Source of the DNA: an uncultured Senegalimassilia sp.
Lineage (GTDB): Bacteria; Actinomycetota; Coriobacteriia; Coriobacteriales; Eggerthellaceae
Reading direction: 5' to 3'
Assembly: GCA_934661765.1 (NCBI GenBank)
Contig: CAKUJT010000045.1
Coordinates: 1-19,955, forward strand
DNA: 19,955 bases
Shown here: in pieces, positions 14,372 through 19,955 of the stretch
Layout: each line of letters starts with the position of its first letter
How positions within the stretch are numbered: position 1 is the stretch's first letter
Made by a program: the position numbers and the translations under genes
The notes under the pieces: generated by a model
Seen by the model: the letters and a program-made list of their open reading frames with translations, nothing else
Told to the model about the DNA's origin: nothing
Databases searched by the model: none

Positions 14372-15550
14372 TTGACTTACCGTCCGCAAAACCCATCCGA
14401 CCGTATCGGCATTATCGATGCCGACTTGCTTGATGGCGGCACCCGTCATCCGAATTTAGCTCTTATGAAAATATCCCGTAGCTGCAAGTTGATGGGATGC
14501 AGCGTTGATCTCCTCGAATCCTACGAATCAATTGATGACTACGACCACGTATTTGTATCGAAAGTCTTTACATTTAGCAAAGTCCCCGAAGACGCAAACT
14601 TGAACAATAACCCAAGGGTTTCTCTGGGAGGAACAGGCTTCTTCCCAGATGGTGGAGAAAGCCTCGACTACGAAATTGAGCATTGTATGCCTGATTACTC
14701 TCTTTATGAACAATACGTTCAAAAGCAGATTAATTCAGGAAGAAAGCGCTCATGGTTTGCGGATTATCTAGATTACTCAATTGGCTTTACCACACGAGGT
14801 TGCTTTAGAAAATGCAGCTTCTGCGTAAACAAAAAGTACGACCATGTTTTCAGACATTCACCCGTATCAGAGTTCTTCGATCCTCAACGTCGATATATAT
14901 ATCTGTGGGATGACAACATTCTTGCGTTTAGCGGATGGGAAGAGGTGTTCGAAGAGCTTAATGCCACACAGCATCCATTTCAGTTTAGACAGGGACTCGA
15001 TCTTCGTCTGATGACCCCCAAAAAAGCAAAAGTCCTATCTTCGTCAAAGTATAAAGGAAGCTATATATTCGCATTCGATCATCTTGAAGACAGGCCAATC
15101 ATCGAGGAGAAGTTAGCTCTCTGGCGTAGTTACACATCAAAGGACACTCGTCTGTACTTGTTATGCGCGTTTGATTCGCAAGACGCCGAAGACATCGCTG
15201 GATTATTCGAAAGAATCTCTGTTCTGATGCATTATGGCTGCTTGCCTTACGTCATGCGCTATGAAAGCTACAAAAACAGTCCTTGGCGCGGAATATACGT
15301 GAATGTGGCACGATGGTGCAACCAACCCCAGTTTTTCAAGAAGATGTCATTTAGAGAATTTTGTGAGGCAAATCAGCGCTATCACAAAAATCCGAATACG
15401 CTGTGCGCGGCATTTAGATCAATGAAGGAATTTGAAATACAATATCCTGAAATAGCAAGCAGATATTTCGATCTTAAGTTCGCGTATGAAAAGGGCAGGA
15501 AACCGGAGGGGGCACATGGCTTCGCGATTCATGATGCTAGATATCGATAA
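14372..15550 (+). CDS. Radical SAM enzyme with N-terminal Rossmann-like domain
   Basis: A protein of about 392 residues with the radical SAM signature CFRKCSFC (Cys 144, 148 and 151), which binds a [4Fe-4S] cluster and cleaves S-adenosylmethionine to start radical chemistry. The N-terminal 120 residues (RIGIIDADLLDGGTRHPNLALMKIS, SKVFTFS, LGGTGFF, YEIEHCMPDYSLY) resemble the B12-binding-like leader domain seen in MiaB/NifB-type and phage-borne radical SAM proteins, but the usual cobalamin-binding DxHxxG is not evident. Barrel segments YIYLWDDNILAF and FRQGLDLRL follow. TTG 14372 is preferred because AGGA lies 7 nt upstream; TTG 14354 would add six residues. Its 3' end overlaps the next ParB-fold gene by 35 bp. 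The substrate is unknown; DNA, RNA or a peptide are possible. Confidence 0.8.
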   Translation: MTYRPQNPSDRIGIIDADLLDGGTRHPNLALMKISRSCKLMGCSVDLLESYESIDDYDHVFVSKVFTFSKVPEDANLNNNPRVSLGGTGFFPDGGESLDYEIEHCMPDYSLYEQYVQKQINSGRKRSWFADYLDYSIGFTTRGCFRKCSFCVNKKYDHVFRHSPVSEFFDPQRRYIYLWDDNILAFSGWEEVFEELNATQHPFQFRQGLDLRLMTPKKAKVLSSSKYKGSYIFAFDHLEDRPIIEEKLALWRSYTSKDTRLYLLCAFDSQDAEDIAGLFERISVLMHYGCLPYVMRYESYKNSPWRGIYVNVARWCNQPQFFKKMSFREFCEANQRYHKNPNTLCAAFRSMKEFEIQYPEIASRYFDLKFAYEKGRKPEGAHGFAIHDARYR

Positions 15551-16526
15551 AGTTGACTTAGACGAATCAAATCCGCGGATTGCAGAAGTCTTGAGTCATC
15601 AGAAAGAAGTCACGGCTGCCGCTATCGCGCTTGCGCTGGGAGCCGGACGCGACGTCAATGACAGCTCAAGCACAACATATTCAAGCCTGAAAGAGTCGAT
15701 TCGCGCGAACGAGGGAATCATCAATCCAATTATTGTAAAAAAGGTTGATGGCGATCGCTATGTCGTAGTCGAGGGGAATACACGCCTGCAGATTTATAAA
15801 GACTTCCGCAAACAGGATGTAGCTGGTGATTGGAACAACATCCCCGCAATAGTTCATAACGATATGACGAAAAACGAAGAAGACCAGATTAAACTGCAGA
15901 GCCATTTGGTAGGTCCACGCCCTTGGGACCCATACGCCAAGGCGCGCTATCTGCACAAACTAAGCGTCGAGGAAGGCAGACCACTAACCGAGCTGGTTCC
16001 CTTTTGCGGAGGAAAAGCAAGTGAGGTCTCAGCCATGATTGATGCGTACAACGATATTGAAGAATTCTTTCGTCCGGTCTTGAAGGATAGGGGGGGTTAT
16101 TTCAATGCGAAGAAGTTTTCAGCATTCCGAGAGCTCCAAAATAAAGCCGTTTCTGACGCTATAACAAGGGCTGGCTATTCGAAAAAGGATTTTGCTCAGT
16201 GGGTTGCAAACGAAAATATCGACACCATGCAGTCGCCACGCGCGCTCCCAAGAATTCTCGCTGATAAAGAAGCCACGGCAGTATTCCTAAAAAAGAATGC
16301 GACCGAGGCAAAGAAAGTTTTGTCCGCGAAAGAGGTTTCAGGCTTTGATGAACTCGCAAAAGTTCCATTATTGACGCTCCTCGACGCAGTCAATACTCGA
16401 TTAGACGGACTAGAGTACAAATATGTCCAGAAATTGCGCTCAGATGTCGACGAGGACGATGTCCGTCAAGCTATCTTTGATTTAAGAGAAAACGTCGGCA
16501 TCATTATCGAAGCCATCGAAGGATAA
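15516..16526 (+). CDS. ParB/Srx-fold protein, first of two
   Basis: A 336-residue protein with a ParB/sulfiredoxin-fold N-terminus: NPRI (19-22), SLKESIRANEGIINPIIVKKVDGDRYVVVEGNTRLQIY (about 57-94). EGNTR (86-90) occupies the place of the nucleotide-handling GERR motif of partition ParB; the Asn variant is seen in non-partition ParB-like proteins. An insert (about 25-55) separates NPR from the main helix. A helix-rich second half (WDPYAKARYLHKL, LPRILADKEATAVFL) probably contains a DNA-binding helix-turn-helix. ATG 15516 follows a strong GGAGGGGG; a start at 15486 is less supported. No parA is adjacent, so chromosome or plasmid segregation is unlikely; DNA recognition or nucleotide-dependent switching with the other island proteins is inferred. 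Confidence 0.8.
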   Translation: MASRFMMLDIDKVDLDESNPRIAEVLSHQKEVTAAAIALALGAGRDVNDSSSTTYSSLKESIRANEGIINPIIVKKVDGDRYVVVEGNTRLQIYKDFRKQDVAGDWNNIPAIVHNDMTKNEEDQIKLQSHLVGPRPWDPYAKARYLHKLSVEEGRPLTELVPFCGGKASEVSAMIDAYNDIEEFFRPVLKDRGGYFNAKKFSAFRELQNKAVSDAITRAGYSKKDFAQWVANENIDTMQSPRALPRILADKEATAVFLKKNATEAKKVLSAKEVSGFDELAKVPLLTLLDAVNTRLDGLEYKYVQKLRSDVDEDDVRQAIFDLRENVGIIIEAIEG

Positions 16527-16531
16527 TAAAC

Positions 16532-16945
16532 TTGGCAGAATCGTTGAAACATAGCTATCTCGTGAGCTGTATCTACAAATATGTGACAGCAAAAGTTCCT
16601 CCCGAAGAAGTTGTTCTTGTGCTTGCTGATCTTCCAACATCAAAAGATAAGCCGCCGAGAAACAGGGATGGGTTTTGCCCAGATGTTGAGTACTATCATC
16701 ATGGACTCCTCATTATCGGAGATGCTAAAACGAGCTCTGATTTGGAATCGAAGCACAGCAAACGCCAGATCGATTCTTACATCAAAGAATGCGAGGAATC
16801 CGAATGCCAATCACTGCTAGTGATTGGCGTCCCATTTGCTGATTCCCAAAGAGCCTGTAGCGTAATTAGCGCCGCTCAGCACCGTTTGGGGACAAGCGTG
16901 CCGTATGCAGTCATTAACGAGGCGGGTATTTTTTTAGAAGCATGA
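16532..16945 (+). CDS. Small PD-(D/E)XK-type nuclease candidate
   Basis: A 137-residue protein with a plausible PD-(D/E)XK nuclease core: PD at 50-51 in GFCPDVEYY, beta strand GLLIIG, then DAK at 64-66, and Q79...Y83 in KRQIDSYI, the QxxxY pattern common in VRR-NUC and RecB-like members. The preceding helix (LKHSYLVSCIYKYV) could supply the usual first acidic or structural helix, but a conserved Glu is not obvious. Family members cut DNA using divalent metal. TTG 16532 follows AAGGA by 8 nt and begins 5 bp after the ParB stop; its stop overlaps the SNF2 start as ATGA, implying translational coupling and perhaps a physical complex. Activity is predicted by motif only. Confidence 0.65.
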   Translation: MAESLKHSYLVSCIYKYVTAKVPPEEVVLVLADLPTSKDKPPRNRDGFCPDVEYYHHGLLIIGDAKTSSDLESKHSKRQIDSYIKECEESECQSLLVIGVPFADSQRACSVISAAQHRLGTSVPYAVINEAGIFLEA

Positions 16946-18420
16946 GAAACATCGTTGATAATAACGCAATAGAAATTCGCACTCTTCATGATGCTTTTCC
17001 TTATCAAAGCGAGGCATTCGAGGAAATCAAAGACTTGCCGTATTCTGCCATATTTCATGAGCAAGGCTTAGGAAAAACAAAGATAGCAGTCGACCTAATG
17101 GCATATTGGCTTGACAACCGCGAAATTGATGCTGTTCTCGTGGTAACAAAAAAGCAGTTAGTTGCCAATTGGGATCGAGAGCTCTATTTTCATTTGGGAA
17201 TACACCCGGCGCAGTTGGGGTCAAATGCTACAAGCAATTATTACGTGCTGACCAGCACTGCAAGAATCGTTGTCACCAACTTTGAAACCATAGTTGCCGA
17301 ACAAGAACGACTAAAGCTGTTTCTTGAGACCCGCGCTGTAGCGATAATTGTTGACGAATCAGCAAAGATAAAAAACCCCGAGACACGAGTCGCTAAGGCC
17401 CTTTTTGAATTGAGCCCTCAATTCAAAATCAGAACAATAATGACAGGAACGCCAATCGCAAATCGACCATTTGACATATGGTCGCAGATTTACTTTTTAG
17501 ATCATGGGAAAAGCCTCGGCAATGATTTTGAGAAGTTCAAAGCAGCTACAAACCTATCGAACAAGCTGGGAAAAAACCCAAAAATGCAAGAAAGCTTTGC
17601 CGAATCCGTTAACTCAATATACGAGAAGGTCTCTGCTTTTAGTGTCCGAGAAACAAAAAGCAGCGGATTGACGATAGCTTTGCCATCGAAAACGGTTCAC
17701 GACATTTTTGCCACTTTCGAAGAAACTCAAGGCATAATGTATGAGCAAGTCAAGAACGACATGTGCTTAGTTGTGCAACAAGGAGACAAAAGCGTTTTCG
17801 ACGATTCCTCGTCTTCGCTGAAACGAATGAACCGGCTCCTTGAGATCGCCTCAAACCCTCGTATTCTTGATAGCGGTTATCAAAAGTTCTCAGGTAAAGA
17901 AATAATACTCGATGAGCTGATCACGAAGATCATGAATAAAGGCGAAAAATGTATTGTATGGTCATCGTTCATCTGGAATATCGATGAGTTCACCAATCGA
18001 TACAGTCGGTTTGATAGCGTGAAAATCCACGGAAAAATGAGTATAAGGGAGAGAAATCGCTCCGTAGCCGATTTTCAAGACGGTGATGCAAGGATCCTAT
18101 TTGCTACTCCACAGGCAGCAAAAGAAGGCCTAACTCTAACATCTGCGAATAATGCAATTTTTTACGATCGAGGCTTCAACCTAGACGACTACCTGCAAGC
18201 CCAAGATAGAATTCATCGCATCTCCCAAAAGTACGAGTGTCATGTGTACAATTTAATCATGAGAGACAGCATCGACATTTGGGTCGCAAAACTGCTCACG
18301 GCAAAAAAGAACGCCGCCAGGCTTGGGCAGGGAGACATAAGTGTCGAAGAGTATGATCAAGTTGCAGATTATAGCTATTGTGATCTGGTAAAGAGCGTAT
18401 TGGGATTCGAGGAGATTTAG
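16942..18420 (+). CDS. SNF2-family DEAD/DEAH-like ATPase/helicase
   Basis: A 492-residue superfamily 2 motor of SNF2 type, predicted to translocate on double-stranded DNA using ATP. Motifs in order: YQSEAFEEI (Q-motif region, 21-29), Walker A EQGLGKTK (40-47), LVVTKKQLVANW (motif Ia), VDESAKIKNP (motif II, 138-146), MTGTPIANRP (motif III, 168-176), then C-terminal lobe with IVWSSF, KIHGKM, LFATPQAAKEGLTLTSAN (motif V) and QAQDRIHRISQ (motif VI). The short single-chain architecture, without a large N-terminal domain, resembles phage and mobile-element SNF2 proteins that often lie next to small nucleases. It overlaps the nuclease gene by 4 bp and abuts the second ParB-like gene with no gap. Confidence 0.9.
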   Translation: MRNIVDNNAIEIRTLHDAFPYQSEAFEEIKDLPYSAIFHEQGLGKTKIAVDLMAYWLDNREIDAVLVVTKKQLVANWDRELYFHLGIHPAQLGSNATSNYYVLTSTARIVVTNFETIVAEQERLKLFLETRAVAIIVDESAKIKNPETRVAKALFELSPQFKIRTIMTGTPIANRPFDIWSQIYFLDHGKSLGNDFEKFKAATNLSNKLGKNPKMQESFAESVNSIYEKVSAFSVRETKSSGLTIALPSKTVHDIFATFEETQGIMYEQVKNDMCLVVQQGDKSVFDDSSSSLKRMNRLLEIASNPRILDSGYQKFSGKEIILDELITKIMNKGEKCIVWSSFIWNIDEFTNRYSRFDSVKIHGKMSIRERNRSVADFQDGDARILFATPQAAKEGLTLTSANNAIFYDRGFNLDDYLQAQDRIHRISQKYECHVYNLIMRDSIDIWVAKLLTAKKNAARLGQGDISVEEYDQVADYSYCDLVKSVLGFEEI

Positions 18421-19401
18421 ATGGACAATCAGGGAATGCTGACTATCGAAAACGTTGACTATCCCGTATACGAGAAAGAGCTCAAGCAAATGGATTTACA
18501 GTTCTATGCTGAAAATCCTCGAGTGTTCTCGCTATTGAACATGTCTCACGACATCCCCGATCAGGATCTCATTGAAAAAACAATGAGAGCGTTTGATCAT
18601 GTAAAGCAACTCAAGATTTCTATCAAGGACAACGGGGGGCTTATCGACCCACTGATTGTGCGACGCAATGTTGTGCTAGAAGGAAACAGCCGTCTTGCCG
18701 CATACCGCATTCTCTTTGAGGAGGATCCGATCAGATGGGGTTATGTAAAGTGCCAAATACTACCAGATGACTTCCCCGATGATGCAGTCTTCGCCCTACT
18801 TGGACAATATCACGTCAGCGGAAAGACTAATTGGTCGCCCTTTGAACAAGGTGGCTTTTTGGTACGTCAAATCCGCACGTCAAAGAAGCCCATTGAGCAT
18901 ATTGCAAAGGTGCTGGGCATCACCACGAGTAATGCGAATCGATATGTTAGAACTTACGAATTTATGGAAGATCATGACGATCTCGAGCCCCGACGCTGGA
19001 GCTACTACGAGGAATATCTAAAAAGTGCTGGAATCAAAAAATATCGTGAAACTTCTCCCGACATAGATAACGAGATTGTCAAACAGATAAAAACTGGGCA
19101 GATCAAGGAAGCAGTTGACATTCGTAACAAGCTTGGCGAGATAGCAAAATCAGAAAGCCGTGAAGCCAAAAAGATCATGAAGGACATCATCGCTGGCGAT
19201 GTGTCAATTTACGACGGTTTTGACGAGCTCCAGGAAACCGGAAAAATCGGCAGCGCGTACAAAACCTTACAGAAGTTCAATGAAAAGATTGGCTCGGACA
19301 AATTCGAAAAGCAAATCGCAAACGAAGATGTCTCTCAAATCAAATATCAGTTAAAACAGATACAGAAAAAGGTGAGGCGTCTACTCGATAAAATGAACTA
19401 G
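18421..19401 (+). CDS. ParB/Srx-fold protein, second of two
   Basis: A 326-residue protein paralogous in layout to the first ParB-like protein: ENPR (31-34), LKISIKDNGGLIDPLIVRRNVVLEGNSRLAAYR (about 64-96) with EGNSR replacing GERR. Next is a helix-turn-helix-like stretch (IEHIAKVLGITTSNANRYVRTYEF, about 157-180), then long charged helices (KTGQIKEAVDIRNKLGEIAKSESREAKK), ending in basic QIQKKVRRLLDKMN. ATG directly follows the SNF2 stop codon, with AGGAG about 8 nt upstream inside that gene. Probably a DNA-binding specificity factor or CTP/ATP-dependent clamp. It is the last gene of the operon; an imperfect hairpin follows. Confidence 0.8.
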   Translation: MDNQGMLTIENVDYPVYEKELKQMDLQFYAENPRVFSLLNMSHDIPDQDLIEKTMRAFDHVKQLKISIKDNGGLIDPLIVRRNVVLEGNSRLAAYRILFEEDPIRWGYVKCQILPDDFPDDAVFALLGQYHVSGKTNWSPFEQGGFLVRQIRTSKKPIEHIAKVLGITTSNANRYVRTYEFMEDHDDLEPRRWSYYEEYLKSAGIKKYRETSPDIDNEIVKQIKTGQIKEAVDIRNKLGEIAKSESREAKKIMKDIIAGDVSIYDGFDELQETGKIGSAYKTLQKFNEKIGSDKFEKQIANEDVSQIKYQLKQIQKKVRRLLDKMN

Positions 19402-19409
19402 CAATACTA

Positions 19410-19430
19410 CCGCCATCAAATGATTGGCGG
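19410..19430 (+). terminator. Imperfect hairpin after the island operon
   Basis: CCGCCATCA (19410-19418) pairs with TGATTGGCGG (19421-19430) with one bulged T, 8 bp after the last stop codon. There is no T tract; AAGGA follows instead and can serve as ribosome binding site for the short frame at 19445. Termination efficiency is doubtful. Confidence 0.35.
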
Positions 19431-19444
19431 AAGGAAATTCGACT

Positions 19445-19665
19445 TTGACAAACTCAGTAGGAATTAATCTGCTGGATATAAGTCAGTTTAATTTGGCATC
19501 CTTATTGTCCACCATAGGAAGAGCAGGAGAACGGAGCCTCAAGGCGCTCTAAACAACCATAGTCGATCTCGTGCACGGCAAAAATGCCCTGCGTGCCAAA
19601 ACGAAAGCCTGTTTCCTGATTTAACGCAGAATGCCTTATTAACAAACATTCTGCAGTCGAAATAG
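19445..19665 (+). pseudogene. Possible broken small gene with CPAC motif
   Basis: TTG 19445, preceded by AAGGA at 19431-19435, opens a 35-residue frame (MTNSVGINLLDISQ..., ending GERSLKAL) that stops at 19550-19552. Almost at once another frame (from 19552) runs to a stop at 19663-19665 and encodes ARQKCPACQNESLFPDLTQN, with one Cys-x-x-Cys pair as in zinc ribbons. A single frameshift near 19550 would join them into about 72 residues. Either could be chance; similar base composition to the island and good placement of the ribosome site are the only support. Function unknown. Confidence 0.25.
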
Positions 19666-19784
19666 TTATCATGTCCGCGATACCCGAAACTCAACTCGTC
19701 GTGAACACACATCAAGGCTAGCGAATTAGGGCTTCGCAAGCTCACCAGGCGCGACTAGCGCTATAGTACCCTCGCAGCAAACAA

Positions 19785-19818
19785 TCCCCCGGCAACGCCG
19801 CACAGCGCCGCCGGGGGA
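19785..19818 (-). terminator. Terminator of the dihydroorotase gene
   Basis: TCCCCCGGC (19785-19793) pairs perfectly with GCCGGGGGA (19810-19818). On the minus strand it follows the stop codon of the dihydroorotase gene by about 40 bp and is followed by TTGTTTG, a modest U-rich tail. Confidence 0.6.
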
Positions 19819-19859
19819 AACCTTACAGCAAGCAATCTCTACCCCGACCCGGGGCGCCC

Positions 19860-19955
19860 TTACTCGCCGTCCTCGTACACCACGTTGCCGGCGCAGATGG
19901 TGTACTTCACCTTCCCGTAAAGGTCCTCCCCCGCAAACGGGGTGTTCGCCGCCTT
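19860..19955 (-). CDS. pyrC: Dihydroorotase-type amidohydrolase (C-terminal end only)
   Basis: The minus-strand frame enters from the right edge and ends at TAA (19860-19862), giving 31 C-terminal residues: [20 protein letters not shown] then [10 protein letters not shown]. The pattern N-T-P-F-x-G, a short linker, G-x-V, and a final G-x-V-V-Y-E-D-G is the usual C-terminus of dihydroorotases and related hydantoinase-type amidohydrolases, where the last beta strands close the small beta-sandwich domain. Dihydroorotase converts carbamoyl-aspartate to dihydroorotate in pyrimidine synthesis. With so few residues an allantoinase or dihydropyrimidinase cannot be excluded. GC-rich codon use shows the host chromosome resumes here, bounding the island. 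Confidence 0.65.
   Translation of the reverse strand, partial: KAANTPFAGEDLYGKVKYTICAGNVVYEDGE

Larger units (their letters stand above)
19402..19859. other. 458-bp island right end without an intact gene
   Basis: The stretch passes from AT-rich island sequence (to about 19700) back to host-like GC-rich sequence. It contains the hairpin at 19410, a possible broken small frame (19445-19665), the right copy of ATAGTACC (19763-19770), and the terminator of the dihydroorotase gene (19785-19818). No tRNA or integrase is seen. Confidence 0.55.

Noticed and set aside
14072..19401. Assignment of the island to a known system (Dnd/Ssp, Dpd, DISARM, BREX, Zorya)
   Set aside because: No DndA-E or SspA-D genes, no TGT-like DpdA, no DUF1998 protein or methyltransferase, no PglZ/BrxC, no ZorAB. 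Sharing an SNF2 or ParB-like gene is not enough.
15516..19401. ParB-like genes as a plasmid or chromosome partition system
   Set aside because: No ParA ATPase adjacent, the GERR motif is replaced by EGN(T/S)R in both, and they are embedded with a nuclease and an SNF2 motor.
19539..19745. Minus-strand 68-codon frame at the island end
   Set aside because: No ribosome site or recognisable motif, Cys/His/Phe-rich chance composition, and it opposes the possible + strand remnant.
1..19955. CRISPR arrays, tRNA or rRNA genes, insertion sequences
   Set aside because: Read for regularly spaced repeats, cloverleaf-like segments and transposase motifs; none was seen. A covariance-model scan would be more sensitive for tRNA and small RNA genes.

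Overview
The window looks like chromosome from a high-GC anaerobic gut actinobacterium of the Coriobacteriia, probably Eggerthellaceae. The basis is the GC-rich codon use, a LuxR-type regulator with a large membrane-embedded N-terminal half (a class common in Eggerthella and relatives), and the carnitine-type anaerobic metabolism. This is inferred from protein character; no database search was run.

Left part (1-4774, + strand): a carnitine/crotonobetaine operon in the order caiA (3' end only), caiB, caiC, then an MFS permease. The first three genes keep the caiA-B-C order of enterobacteria. The MFS gene sits where caiD would follow and may be the substrate transporter. The caiB-caiC spacer carries two strong hairpins. 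A strong terminator closes the operon, followed by a second, similar palindromic unit. Next come a flavodoxin-like gene with an odd Gly/Asp/Cys-rich insert (5111-5704) and a membrane-anchored LuxR regulator (about 5889-7280).

Middle part (7400-11874, - strand): a small winged-helix regulator; a multi-pass membrane protein (HsmA-like) downstream of a TetR regulator; and two tandem paralogous lipoproteins that duplicate both their coding and upstream DNA. Divergent from these is a RecQ-family helicase (12210-13988, +), whose domain order appears rearranged, with HRDC directly after the zinc site and an RQC-like segment at the C-terminus.

Right part (about 14040-19780): a clearly AT-richer island sits between the 3' ends of recQ (+) and a dihydroorotase gene (-, 3' end only at 19860-19955). 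It holds one compact six-gene + strand operon: an acidic 84-residue protein, a radical SAM enzyme, a ParB-fold protein, a small PD-(D/E)XK-type nuclease candidate, an SNF2-family ATPase/helicase, and a second ParB-fold protein. Apart from a 45-bp gap after the first gene, the genes overlap, abut, or lie within 5 bp of each other, so they were probably inherited and expressed as a unit. I cannot match the set to a named defence or DNA-modification system. It is the best candidate here for an undescribed system, plausibly a radical-SAM-based DNA modification or ParB-guided recognition module joined to an SNF2 plus nuclease effector. A short, apparently broken reading frame lies after it. No integrase, transposase, tRNA, rRNA or CRISPR array was seen.
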